A DNA stretch of 64,000 nt from Planctomycetota bacterium (GCA_016712275.1 JADJRI010000005.1:1-64000), one strand, 5' to 3'. Shown: positions 21,988 through 32,624, numbered from the stretch's first letter. The notes: generated from the letters alone by a model not told the origin. Made by a program: numbers and translations.

Positions 21988-22260
21988 GACATAATTCGTT
22001 GGATTCGAACCCCCCAAGGAATAGAACACTCCGACGCGAAAAGCGGCATAAACCCAACACAATTCAAGGGTTTGCGTCAAAACGGCGATTGGGCTAATCG
22101 TGCGGTAGACGCAAAACCCGACGCAAAGGGCGACAAATCACAGGCTGAAGCCGAACTTCGATGGATTGAATCCGTTTGGCCGACGTTGCCGCAGGTGGTG
22201 CGAGATAACATCCTCGCGACGTTGCGCAGGACTACAAATGGCGGTAGGGTGATTGAATAA
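21988..22260 (+). pseudogene. Second integrase-tail remnant with a tRNA T-arm-like junction
   Basis: The frame DIIRWIRTPQGIEHS crosses GGATTCGAACC (22001-22011), an antisense tRNA T-loop-like sequence, and ends AELRWIESVWPTLPQVVRDN then ILATLRR before the stop at 22260. This is the same layout as 21577-21838: a T-arm antisense peptide, a low-complexity linker and a WPxxPxxxRxxIxA tail. It suggests a residue of an earlier integration by a related integrase using another tRNA. The corresponding tRNA gene is not seen in the window. Confidence 0.45.
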
Positions 22261-22744
22261 AGCAAGCCGACAATTCGGGAGGGGTTAGGCCACGCAACGC
22301 CGCAAATCGAAGCAGGACGCCAAATCGACGCCGCGACAACACCCCACCCCGCTCTGGCCGTCAAGAAATGGGAGGTTGTGAAAAACGGCCGAGTAAGGTC
22401 CCCCGTTCGTATAGCGGAATGGTGGGGGGCCTTTCGTCGAGCGGGCTTTTCAAAAAAAAATCGGCGACCCCACCGGTTTTTTGATCCAAGCCATTTTGAA
22501 AAAAAAACGGACTGGATTTTTGTGAACTGGATTTTGTTAGATTGCTGTCATCTCGAATCAGGTTGTGCAATGTTTGCACAACCTGATTCATTCTGGCCGA
22601 CGGCGGTCGATGAGGGCGGCGGGATTGTGCTGAGGCACACGAACGGGCTGCGCGACATTCCAGGCCAAGATTGTCGGATTCACGCCCATTCGGAGTTTGA
22701 TGATTGCTAAAGGTTCCAAGCGACTTCAGGCGAGAATCCGAGCA
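22261..22744. other. Island intergenic stretch with a perfect 16-bp inverted repeat
   Basis: No convincing gene is seen. Two runs of A (about 22450 and 22498) occur. At 22555-22589 GAATCAGGTTGTGCAA is followed after three bases by its exact complement TTGCACAACCTGATTC. No T-run follows on either strand, so an operator or replication/partition site is as likely as a terminator. It lies about 155 bases beyond the 3' end of the minus-strand cassette. Confidence 0.55.
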
Positions 22745-23704
22745 TCAGCAATTCCTCCGTGGACATACTTGTGATCGATCCAAGCAGTCCCGGGTTTTGC
22801 CTAAGAACGTCAAAGTCTCCTTGCTCAAAGAGTTCGACATCCTCTCAGCAAGTCCCGGGTTTTCAGACAAAAACTCCGTATCTGACGCAGCGAGATCACC
22901 TGGTAGCTTCTTGCTTCCGGATTTCGCCTTCCCTTGGGATGCGCTACGTTGTCGGCTAACTTCGCGCGTGGATGGCACGGTGGTACCCGACAGATTATCG
23001 GTTTCGCTGACTCTCGCGATGCGCCCTTCGAGCGTCTCTGCGTCGGGCGGTCGTAATCCCACGACGGGCCGGCGGAGAATGGCGGCTTTGTAGGCTTCCC
23101 ACTTTTCGTTGAGGGCCTTTTGCCGATTGAGTTCGTCCCGCAAAAGTTCGGACGGCTGCTTCGTGGTTTGCAAAGAGGTCTCGACATGGGGTGATGTACT
23201 TCTTGATTCAAGCTTCGCCTGCTCGATGGCATTCTGGACTGCCGCCAATAGCTGACCAAGTTCGGCGACGTCGCCATTCTCAACTCTCTCCTCCAACCAC
23301 TCTGCCGTTACGTCCTCAAATGACTCCTCATCAGAGGTTGCTTCCGGTTCAATTTTTGCTTGCACCCAGCCGTGGGCGAAGTTCCACGCAACCAGATGTG
23401 AGTCGTATCTGTACGGCTTCAAAAGGTCATTCAGCAAAGCGGTGATCTGACTGTCGGAAAGGCCGGAGCGGGCGATGTCGCGGACGAATTGCACTTCATT
23501 TATGTCGAGGTTGCTCATCCGTTCGACGTGTTGCACGTCAAACGATATCCAGCCGAGTTCACGCCATCGCCGAAGATCGTCGCGGCTGACTCGTTCGAGC
23601 GCAAGACTCTCATCGGTCGAATAGTCCCACAGTTCGGGTTGCTTGAGCTGTTGAGGGCGAAGCCACGGATCGAGCGTCCGGTCGGGGCGGATTTCCTCGT
23701 TCAT
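22745..23704 (-). CDS. Island cassette protein with MerR-like winged-helix N-terminal region
   Basis: This 319-residue protein is the last gene of the minus-strand cassette and overlaps the cyclase-like gene by 4 bases. Residues about 35-95 (SRDDLRRWRELGWISFDVQ, DINEVQFVRDIARSGLSDSQ) have the helix pattern of a MerR-like winged helix, in which a first recognition helix is followed by a regulator-type second helix. The middle is acidic (EPEATSDEESFEDVTAEWLE) and the rest is helical and charged, without membrane segments or catalytic motifs. I recognise no named family. Translational coupling with the cyclase-like gene suggests the two work together, possibly as sensor/effector or regulator (inference). 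Confidence 0.6.
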   Translation of the reverse strand: MNEEIRPDRTLDPWLRPQQLKQPELWDYSTDESLALERVSRDDLRRWRELGWISFDVQHVERMSNLDINEVQFVRDIARSGLSDSQITALLNDLLKPYRYDSHLVAWNFAHGWVQAKIEPEATSDEESFEDVTAEWLEERVENGDVAELGQLLAAVQNAIEQAKLESRSTSPHVETSLQTTKQPSELLRDELNRQKALNEKWEAYKAAILRRPVVGLRPPDAETLEGRIARVSETDNLSGTTVPSTREVSRQRSASQGKAKSGSKKLPGDLAASDTEFLSENPGLAERMSNSLSKETLTFLGKTRDCLDRSQVCPRRNC

Positions 23705-24614
23705 TTCGAGCCTCGCGACTTGAAATAAGCTTCGAGTCTCTCATATCGCTCGATCAGAGTAGTAGTCTTGGAGGTGCGAAAGCGCCCGAGTTCCTGCACA
23801 ACGAATTCGAACGCCTTCGCCTGTGATCGTCGAAATCGATCTTCGTTTCCCCCGACAGTGGCGATTGCCTGTCCCAAATAGTCAACAATCCACTTTCCAT
23901 CCTCGTCTTGGGTGAGATACCGACGGCACTCCTGTGCTCCAGCCTTCGTCGCTTGAATGGCGAAATGAGTGCCAGTTTGTCGATTGATAGCATCCAAGTA
24001 ATTCATCACACCAGGGCCAACTACCAATCGTGGGTATTGCGCGACTTTACTTTCAAGATGATGCGCGTCGAGCATGACGGGGCCGTAGGGGTCGCCTTCT
24101 ACGAAGTGTCCCAAGATTCCGATTTCGATTGCGCCGCGGAATACGGTTCCTTCAGTCAATGCGGCAAGCATGAGGCTGCGCAAGTCGTGAACATCGCCAG
24201 CACATTGCTCGTTTGGTAGTGACCATGCTGATTCTGAAGCGGTGAGTAATAGATCATTGTGTCAGAAAAATGAGATTTCCGGAGACTGGTTTCGCGAAGC
24301 CTGTCAAACTCCCATCGTACACTCTCAGGCAACATTTTTGCCGCCTCGACTTCGGTCTTGTTAAGCTGAGACAAGAAAAAGATGAACGTTTTTTCGAATT
24401 GTTCGCGCCATCGCATTACTCGGCCCATTGAATCCGACGCTGCTTCCTCCCATCGTTTGCGGTCTTCAGGAGTCTTGGGCACGAAATTCCACTTAGAGAG
24501 AGTCGCCGATTGACCGAGCAAATCGACGAATGCCATGATGTGACTACCAAACTGAATTGCGCCAGCGGGCACGGATGGTGGCGACTGTCTTGGTTGTTCT
24601 GGCGTGTCACTCAT
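23701..24614 (-). CDS. Class III nucleotidyl-cyclase-like protein (frameshifted near 24190)
   Basis: Two frames join at about 24190, where one missing base restores a single protein of about 304 residues reading ...LAMFHDLRSLMLAALTEG. The fold markers of class III nucleotidyl cyclases appear in order: HIMAFVDLLGQSA (first strand with the first metal Asp), SHFSDTMIYYSP (second metal Asp in the hairpin, where cyclases have GD), and TEGTVFRGAIEIGILGHF followed by YGPVMLDAHHLESKVAQYPR, corresponding to the R(I)GI.xG and xG..VNxAARLE regions. Both Asp positions are retained, so activity is possible; substrate is unknown. Similar proteins are common, usually as hypotheticals, near defence genes. 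I cannot confirm relationship to Pycsar cyclases from sequence alone. Confidence 0.5.
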
Positions 24615-24658
24615 TTGCCGCTATCTCCCATGCATTGAAACTTGATTCGAAGGAAACG

Positions 24659-24970
24659 CTAATGTGGAAATGCGTACTTCGGGAAGTGCCTCCGAAACTC
24701 CTCCAGTATGTGAGAGTCCTCGAACCCCTTAAACCCCTGCCGCTTAATCTCGTCAGCAAAGTCGATGCTGCGCTCGGTGCCTGCGACAGCCGACCAGAAG
24801 TATCTGACCATTCCACCAGCATCAAGACGGTTCATTCGGGCAATCGTCACGCGGACGCCGGATTTCAGGGACGCGGATGCATTCGGAGATGCGAGGATTG
24901 GATCAAATACATGCTCGTGCAGAAAGTCCATGATCTTGCTTTCGTTACTGCCCGGTGCATGTGAAGTCAT
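24659..24970 (-). CDS. 103-aa island cassette protein, unknown
   Basis: The protein starts at ATG 24970 (MTSHAPGSNESKIMDFLHEH...), 56 bases after the methylase stop, and ends 44 bases before the cyclase-like gene. It is soluble, cysteine-free and mixed alpha, with SASLKSGVRVTIARMNRLDA and GFKGFEDSHILEEFRRHFP as its clearest segments. No motif is recognisable. Codon use and spacing support a real gene of the cassette; a role as a small partner or immunity-like protein is only a guess. Confidence 0.55.
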   Translation of the reverse strand: MTSHAPGSNESKIMDFLHEHVFDPILASPNASASLKSGVRVTIARMNRLDAGGMVRYFWSAVAGTERSIDFADEIKRQGFKGFEDSHILEEFRRHFPKYAFPH

Positions 24971-25025
24971 ATTGGACTACCTCGTTCAATGTTAATGCGA
25001 CTCGCGCCCTTTCTTTCTCTTGTCG

Positions 25026-28000
25026 CTATTTGGTGGTCACAAACGCTCCCGGCCAGCCGCCGTGTTTTTCGATTACTTCGTCGATTTCTTTCATGAGGCG
25101 GATGGTTTCGTGGAGGGCGACGACGATTTTCTGGTAGTGGGCGATGTCGTCCTTGGAGAGCGTGCGGCCCTTGCGATCCTTGAGCCACTTGGCGCAGACC
25201 TGGTAGCCGCCGATTTGGAAGTTCCAGACGTCCTCCGGCACGCCGACGAAGCCGCACGTCTGCGCCTTGTCTAGCCAGACCGTGCCGTCGGCGTAGAACG
25301 GCTTCTCGACTTGCGGTTTGGCTGAACCCTTAACTACGGTGATCGGTCCCTCCAGTCGTGGCGACTCCAGAAGATGCAGCGCGACAAGCTCAGCGCCGCG
25401 TCGCACAATCGGGTGAAACAATTCCGATTCACGAGGAAGCGGAATCCTCGGGAAATCAATCTTCAGAAACTCGGCATACTTAGCTCGGTAAGCAGGGCTG
25501 TGCAGCACGGCATAGACATAGTGAAAAGCATCTTCGGCTGAAGCCGATTCACCCCCGATTGCAGCTCTCAGGCTTGCAAGGAAAGCCTGCGACAAATTCG
25601 GTTGCTGTCCCCCATCGTTGAACGAAAGCTGCGTCTGCATTCCGCGCTGACGGCTATCTCCGTGTAGAAATAGGGGAAAGTGATAAGAACGCTCGCGCGT
25701 GCGATTCGAGATCAGGCAGTCGTCTTGAAGGTTCCGCGTGACAAAAACGTGTTCCCATGGGAGCCGCGCCAGCTGCCGGCAAGTTGCAATTGCGACGTTG
25801 TCACGAGCAATGGTGTGAGACATCACATTGCGACGGTCACACCAGACCAGATCGCCGTGGTAGTAAATCCTGCGGACATCGAAAGGCCGGTAAGCGTAAG
25901 GTTTCAGGTAAGGCGCATCCGAATTGGTGCGTCTCATCGCTTCTCGCGCTGATTTCAGCTTCCAGCCTGCGTTGTCTTTGACAGCAAGCTTCTCCCGTGC
26001 GTCGTCATCGCTTAGCGCGCGATTGCGCAAGGTCGCGGCGTTCTCGATGAGCCGCTGGTCGTCGAAGTCGACCACCAAGTTATCGTGCGCCGTCACAATC
26101 CCGCTGATATTGACTGGCATCGCATTAACGATTGAAACCCATTTGTCATATTCGTCTTGCCCAGCATCGTCGCGTGGTACGAAGAAATACTGAGGAGACT
26201 TCGGCGAAAGCGATTTGTTGCCCACCGACGCAGCAGTCTCGCTCAAAAGCAGCTTATACTTCTGGTCTCTCAAGCCGACGACATCGCGGTACTCATATGT
26301 TTCCCGGCTGTCGAGCTTGATCTTCGAAGAGCCAACAAAGATCGCGACCCCCTGTTCAATGTCGAACACATTCTCGTCCGATTCGCCTTGCGACGCCCTT
26401 CGCTGACGGCTTCCATGCAGATTCAAAATCTTCGCGCGCTCAAAATATTCGTGCAATGAGAATCGCACCCCGCGCAGTGTTAGGTTGTCGAGATAGCCGC
26501 TATTCGTGATGAAGCCAAATACGCCATTGGACGCATCGCTCAAAATATTCTGCGACAGTGCCAGAAACTTGACGTAGTCGTCCTGCAAGTGCATCTCCAA
26601 GCGGAGCATGCTTCGTTCCTCAATCTTCTGCCCATCAACATAGCGGTAGCGGTCGACGATTCGGCGACTGGTCTCGGAAAGGTTCGCCGATAGCACCGAG
26701 TAGGGCGGATTTCCGATCACCACCGTAAACCGCTGATGCCGTTTCACGTCGTTGACGGCCTTCGCCTCGTGCGCGCGCCCGGGGCCATCTGCTCGAAGGT
26801 GTCGGAGAAATCCAGCGGCGGTTCGAGGGCGTTGGTGAGGTAGATGCGGGCGCGCTCGCCGGAGCCGAACTTGTAGCCGGTCTCGGCGAGCTTGAGGCCG
26901 ATCTTCATGTGGGCGATGGCGTAAGGGGCCATCATCAGCTCGAAGCCGTGCAGGCGCGGGAGCAGATGCCTGGGGACATACTCGTTCCAAAGCCTGGGGA
27001 TGTCGAACATCTCGGTTTGGCCTGCTTTGAGCCACTTGGCTTTCATGGTCTTGTGAATGATGTCGATGACTTCGACAAGAAACGTAGCCGTGCCGGTGGC
27101 GGGGTCGAGAATCGTCACGAATGGCGAGTCAGGCGATACGAATTCGTCTTTTGAATCGGGATTCGCCGGGTTCTTCGGCTTTCGGATTGGAAGTTTGAGG
27201 CCCTTATGCTTCTTGACCATTTCGCACCATGTGACAGTCGATGCGAGGCCGTCTTCAAGGCCGAATTCAGTTTGCAGGAGTTCGTGGACGCTGCGCACGA
27301 TGTAGGAAACGACCGGCTTGGGTGTGTAGAAAACTCCGCGCTGCATCCGCTTCTTGGCGTCATATTCCTTAAGAAATAGCTCATAGAAATGAATGACCGG
27401 GTCTTCTTGGGGATTGCGGTTGCCGAAGTCGCGCAGGACCGCGTCCATCTTGGCCCCGTTCAGCAGTTCCACCACTTCGCCAACTCCGAGTTCGTCGAAG
27501 TCGATGTGGCCGTTTTTGCTTTTTCCCTTGCGCCGCCCGCCGACGTGAAGGAATGCCTCAAAGAGTTCATGCAGGAAGGGGTTTGTGCGCGGGACCAGTT
27601 CGACGAGCCGGTCGGCTAGAGATGAATCGGTTCGCCCGCACCAGAATAGAGTTGCAGTCCGGCCGCTGGAGTAGGCCGTAGCTGATCGTCTGCGCGTACA
27701 TGTCGGCGAAGTCATCTTCTTTCAGGTCGTGAATGAGACTCTCGCGGAAAGCGCTGACCAGCTTTCGCAGTGGACCTTTGTCGGTCTCGATTGCGAGGGC
27801 ACTGTTAACTTTGCGTCGAATGCGGCACGGGCCAGATGGGCGAGCTCGACGGCGAGTTCCTTGCTGGTCTTAACCACTTCGCGGACGCGCAGCGTGAAAG
27901 CGGAAGACCAGCGGGCACGCCATGCATTGGGGTCTTCTTCGTCCCCGGGCGCGAAGCGCAGTTTCTCCCTGAGTTCGCGCTCGACGAATTCGATTTTCAG

Positions 28001-28474
28001 ATTCGTGTCGTCGCCGTCCCAACCAAGAACCTTGAGCGTCGGCAGGTCGCCTCCTTCTTCCGCGAAATGGGCGAAGCTGATTTGGCGTTCTTCGCCCTCA
28101 CCGAATTGAGAGATAAAAAGCAAATCATTTAGCTGCCATGCCGCGAGTTCCGCCTTCTTGGCTGAGGCTCGCTTCTTAACGACGAGACCGGCGAGCATTC
28201 GGCGAAGAGCGACGATGGGCAGGCGCTTGGGCTCGAACTTGACGAAAAAGATGCCCCACGGCTGATCGTCGGCAAAGGGACGAAGCTGTTTGACCTCTTG
28301 TACTTTCGCAGCGGTTTTGGCGTCGAGGCCGAGTTCGGTGGCTGGGTCATAGTCAAATGTGATTGCATCGAAATCGTTCGACTCGATCGGCCATTCCAAT
28401 TCGTCGCGTAGATACTTCACGAGTTGGGCGATTGTGCGAATGTCGCGTAGATCGTCGCGGCCGTTTCTGCTCAT
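25026..28474 (-). CDS. Large N6-adenine DNA methylase, type ISP/Eco57I-like (three frameshifts)
   Basis: Three frames assemble into one protein of about 1,150 residues (shifts near 27780, 27610 and 26765). An N-terminal domain of about 240 residues (PWGIFFVKFEPKRLPIVALR) precedes DDFADMYAQTISYGLLQ, the linker seen in type ISP enzymes. The methylase core has RGVFYTPKPVVSYIVRSVHE, motif I ILDPATGTATFLVEVID and motif IV VVIGNPPYSV, the NPPY of adenine methylases. A long C-terminal part (YLKPYAYRPFDVRRIYYHGD, VWNFQIGGYQVCAKWLKDR) matches the target-recognition region of this class. No nuclease motif is visible inside it, so cleavage is probably supplied by the helicase/PLD partner. The start overlaps the 87-aa gene by 4 bases. 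Confidence 0.82.
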
Positions 28475-28734
28475 TCCCGATTCTCCGGCCTTTGGGGTGG
28501 AACCAAATCAACGATTGCGGCGAAGAAACTGCCGAGCAATTCGACGGGAACTTCGGGACCGGGTCGCAACATGCCGTTGGAACCTCGAATCTGAATTCGT
28601 AATGAGTCCCGCTTGTATCCGGCCTTCTCCTTGCCGATGAATGTCGCGCGGACGTGTTCATCGTTCGGGCTGGGAATATGGACAAACGGCTGTCCCGATG
28701 AATCGATTTGAACTTCAAGCCTGTTTGCGTTCAT
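28471..28734 (-). CDS. 87-aa protein between helicase and methylase genes
   Basis: Translation from ATG 28734 gives MNANRLEVQIDSSGQPFVHI..., a small beta-rich protein with IGKEKAGYKRDSLRIQIRGS and a proline-rich PGPEVPVELLGSFF middle. It begins directly after the helicase stop and its stop overlaps the methylase start by 4 bases. The tight coupling indicates a component of the same system, perhaps a stabilising or recognition subunit; no family recognised. Confidence 0.65.
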   Translation of the reverse strand: MNANRLEVQIDSSGQPFVHIPSPNDEHVRATFIGKEKAGYKRDSLRIQIRGSNGMLRPGPEVPVELLGSFFAAIVDLVPPQRPENRE

Positions 28735-28740
28735 ATCAAT

Positions 28741-31700
28741 TCATCCAGCATCGAAGAACCGGCTTCTGGCCGACCGGGGCTTGGACTTTTTCAAATATGT
28801 GTTTCGGATGTGCGTTTCGATCTTCTTGCGGATGTCTGAGGCTTGGGCTGCTTCATCGTGCAATGTCGCGGCGTGTCGGGGTGCAGCGAATGAACGCCAC
28901 GATTTCGCCCGGTTCTTCGAGAATCTTCTCGTTTGCGAGATCGTAGAGATACCAGTTCACCGGGCCGAGTTCGACCGACCATGCACTCATTTCGCCGGGA
29001 GACGCGCCGTTTGCCCCGGCCGACGCGCCTGCTGCGGACTTGGCGATTGGCTCGGATTCGCGGAGCGGTTTGGCGGGGAGGGCGTAGCAGAAAAAGACGG
29101 CCGATGCACCATCGGTCGGATGCTTTTTCCCGCTGAACACTCGACCGGGCAACGCTTTCAGTCGGCCCTCAAGCGCCGGATCGGCCTGCAACAACGCCTG
29201 ATATTCGAGATGCATCGCTTCGACCGGCGAGGTCGAGCCTTCGTATTGCTCGTTAAATTCCTTGAGCGCTTCGTAATCGTCGTCGTGTCTCAGCAGCTTT
29301 TTTCCTTCTATGCCGAATGTACGAGAGATGCGCAGGGTTTTGTGTGAGACCTTGCTGTATAGGCGCAGCAAGTCGTCGAGTTCGTCCGGGGGAAGAAAGT
29401 TCCAAAAGGCGACTTTTCCCCGAAGCGGGGCCTGATCGGGATGGTCGGCGACAAGCTGTTTTTCGACGTCGGGATTGAGCCGGCGGTCCACGCGGCCGAT
29501 GCGCTGCATGAGCCGGACCGGATTCCAGTGAATGTCGTAATTGATGAGGCGTGTAGCATCCTGAAGATTGAGACCTTCAGAAAGCACGTCGGTTGAAATA
29601 AGGATGCGAATCTCGGTGGGGCCGAGTTCGGCCGATGTCGCTCCGTTGTAGTAAGGGGCGAAGGCCCTAATGATGTCGCCTCGCTTTTTCTTGCTGCTAC
29701 TGTCTACGCGTTCGATGTTGCCGTGGGTTTCGTCGAGGTTGGCTGCGCGAAGTTCGTTTTCGAGATAACGGGCCGTATCGGCGAATTCGGTGAAGATGAG
29801 GACTTTATTCTTGCTGAGGACCGGATCGGTCTTCAACAGTTTGAGCAAGGCTTTGAGCTTGTCGTCGTCCTTGGGCTTGAACTTGCTGAATTCCTGAATG
29901 AATGCCATGACCTGGTCTAAGTCGTCGTATGTATCATTCAGCATGGTCTCGACATCGTATTCATCGCGATCGAGATACTCGACGTTTTCGAGCAGTTCAT
30001 CGGACACGAGGTCTTCGCTCGCCTCGTCATCTTCTCTTCCGCCCCACAGTTCGTGCGCGTGTTCTTTGATGAAATCCAGAATGTCGCTGTGGTGCGGCTT
30101 TCGCATCCATCGTTCAAGCCTCTTTTTCTCATGATCGGTTTCTGTGTGTCGAGTGACGAATGCGAGCAGGCGAACGAGCAGCCGCTCGCAGGATCGCTCG
30201 AATGCGCGGGCGGAACTTTCGAATCGCTTTAGAAATTGAACGCGAATGAGGCTGACGACCTGCTTTTGGCGGTTTTCGGTGAACGTGTCGACCGATGCGT
30301 CTTTTCCCTTGTAGTAGCCGAGCGGATAGTAGAGGGCCAGAACAAACAAAGGCTTGTTCTTGTTGAAGGCGGCTTCGATGGAATCCAACAGCTTGCCATA
30401 CGTCTTCTTGACGGAATAACTCGCCACCTTGGGGTTTTCTCGAATGGGAAAGTTCGCGACACCTGCGCCGCGCTGCAATTGACTCTGCCGGACGTAGGCT
30501 CTGCTTCGCTGGACTACGAGCGAATGAAATAGAGGATCGTCCGTGAGAATCTTTTCCGCCTCAACGAGGTTGGTTGTATTGTCGCCGTCAGTGGATTGTT
30601 CGTTCGTCAATCGTTTGAGGTCCCGCTCCATCTTGACGAAGTGGCCGCGCATCGAGTGGATGCCGACCCGGTTGAAATAGGTGTCTACCTTGCGAGAGAA
30701 GAGTTCGACCATGTGGCGGAAATCGGCAAGGGCGTTATTGATCGGTGTGGCCGTCAGGAGGAAGACATTCTTGATGCCGCCCGGACCTTCAATGATGTCG
30801 TAGAGTTGACGGTATCTCGACGGCCGGACTTTGCCCTTGCCCGGAATCTTGCCCGGCTCGGGCGTGGCGTCGAAGTCATAGGTGGGTTGGCCGAGCGTGC
30901 CGGGATTTCGGAAGTGGTGGGCCTCGTCGATGATGATGGCGTCAGCCATTTGCTTCATGCGTTCGAAGCGTTCCGGGAAATCGCCTTCGCGTTGAAGGTC
31001 GGTATGGCTGAAGACGACAAGGTTGGAAAAATCGCCGTAAAGGTGAGGGAGGTACTTGCGTAGCGCGGGCTCCCAAACGGCTTCACGAGCGCCCTTGGGC
31101 GCGAGCAGCATCACACGCTTGCGGTCGCGAATCAGCCGCTCAATCAGCATCATGCCGATAAACGTCTTGCCGAGACCGACGCCGTCGCAGAGGAATGCGC
31201 CGCCATAAGTCGCGCCGATCTTGAGAACGTTGTGATATCCTTCTTTTTGATATTGATCGAGGATTTTGTAGATTCTCGATTCCGATTTTTCCCATTCATC
31301 GGCGGTCATTTCGTGGCCGCGAAAGAACTCGGCAAGCGCTTTCGCATAGACCTCGAATGGCGAATACTCACGGATGTGACGTTCGATGACGCGGAGGATT
31401 TCGGGCGTCACGTCTTCGGCATCGTTCCAATGCGTGTCGTACCAGTCTTGCAGCGTGCGAACCTGCCTACCGGCAAGCTGGACGTTTAGCTCGATGTTGT
31501 CGTTGAGGCCCGGATAGGTGAAGTTTGAAGAGCCGACGAGCGCGAACGAACCGATGACTTCCTGCCGCGCCTTGGTGATGTATGCCTTCGCGTGGAACTT
31601 GTTCTTTCGATAGACCCGGCATTTGATTTTGCCGTTTGGCTTCAGCGCTTCGACGATGGCCGGTACGCCGGTCAGAAAGTCGTTCTTTTCTTTCTCAGAC

Positions 31701-31984
31701 TCTATACTGGCATCAAGTTGGGCTTGAATTCTGGCGAGCCCTTCGGCGAAAGCCCGGTGGGTCCGCTGGGAAACCTCGTCGCCCATGAGAATTCGGAATT
31801 CGTCCACCTTCTGCCATGCAGGGTCGAGACAGAGTAACGCGCCGATTTCGAAATAGCCGGTTGCGATGTCGATTGATTTGGAGAGTTCGCACCAATCGTG
31901 GAGATATTGGCGCACTTTCCAGTCTGCATCGCTGTTATCGACGATGAAGAGTTCGGCGGGGTTTTTTGCCGGGTCGTCGTTCAT
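28741..31984 (-). CDS. PLD-domain SNF2-type helicase, restriction/defence-like (small frameshift near 28870)
   Basis: The 1,080-residue protein has an N-terminal phospholipase-D-like nuclease domain: KFHAKAYITKA supplies the HxK element and FALVGSSNFTYPGLNDNIEL the GSxN element. Then comes a SNF2/DEAH helicase: CDGVGLGKTFIGMML (Walker A), DAIIIDEAHHFRN (motif II), FLLTATPINNAL (motif III), LISTDVLSEGLNLQDA and MQRIGRVDRRLNPD (motifs V-VI). The C-terminal end continues in a second frame after about 28870 (DEAAQASDIRKKIETHIRNT) to a stop at 28741-28743, next to the following ATG. PLD-SNF2 fusions beside adenine methylases are typical of DNA-restricting defence systems. It is the first gene of the minus-strand cassette. 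Confidence 0.85.
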
Positions 31985-32318
31985 GCCGATACCCTCGGAG
32001 TCTGCGCGTTGGCGGAATCGAGGGCTTTGGCCGATTTGCTATTCCCCTGACGCCGACCCGCATTGAATTACAGTGTATCGCGTAATTCGGCACGCTGCAA
32101 AGCGATTCGAGGTGGTGCGTCGCCTTGCTTGTGTTGGCGATTTGGGCAAAGAGTGCCAAGCACTTGCCCGAAACCGGACGGTTGACGGAGTTTCAGTGCT
32201 GGTGGGCAATCGGGGTGTGATTTGTTGAAGCCGATGTCCGAACCATGCAATTCCCAGTATCAATTTCCATAAATCGGCCATAAAATATTGTGGTCAGTTC
32301 AGTCGCAAGGATGCGTAA
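31985..32318. other. Divergent intergenic region between the two island modules
   Basis: This 334-base stretch separates the leftward helicase operon from the rightward genes. No protein or RNA gene could be recognised. It should hold the promoter of the helicase/methylase operon; I could not identify it with confidence. Confidence 0.45.
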
Positions 32319-32624
32319 GTGCTTGATTCACGTCAACATATTGCCGAATGCCCCCCGGTGGATTCGTTGCAGCGATACTCAAATGGACAATTTCGGCGCG
32401 GCCACGGTGGATTTAAGCGCAAAGGTTGTGTGTCGCGCGAGACGCGAGCGTGGCGCGAGGCCATTAGAACGACGCCACCGGAAGCCGTGATTCGCGCCGG
32501 CGTCGCGCAGACTTGGTTCTTGCTGGTTTATGACAGTCTTCTCGGCGATACCGACGCGGCGAAAGAAGTGATGAGGATGATTCGCTCGCGGGCGAATAAG
32601 CTTCGAAAACGATACAACAACTAG
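32319..32624 (+). CDS. Small protein with DUF5681-like N-terminal motif
   Basis: A GTG start at 32319 gives 101 residues. SNGQFRRGHGGFKRKG recalls the NGRFxxGxSGNPxGRP opening of DUF5681 proteins, which are common in phages and satellites next to packaging genes. The rest is helical (RETRAWREAIRTTPPEAVIR, DAAKEVMRMIRSRANKLRKR). The similarity is partial and no terminase is present. It could be a packaging- or DNA-binding relic; confidence is limited. Confidence 0.45.
   Translation: MLDSRQHIAECPPVDSLQRYSNGQFRRGHGGFKRKGCVSRETRAWREAIRTTPPEAVIRAGVAQTWFLLVYDSLLGDTDAAKEVMRMIRSRANKLRKRYNN

Noticed and set aside
22004..22030. Possible second complete tRNA gene at the GGATTCGAACC sequence
   Set aside because: Only a T-loop-like piece is present; T stem pairing is poor and no anticodon or acceptor arm can be built around it.
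28741..31984. Complete DISARM system
   Set aside because: An SNF2 helicase, PLD domain and methylase are present, but no drmA- or drmB-like genes are visible, and PLD and helicase are fused.
25026..31984. Classical type I restriction (hsdR/hsdM/hsdS)
   Set aside because: No separate specificity subunit, and the helicase is SNF2 with PLD rather than an HsdR with a PD-(D/E)xK nuclease.
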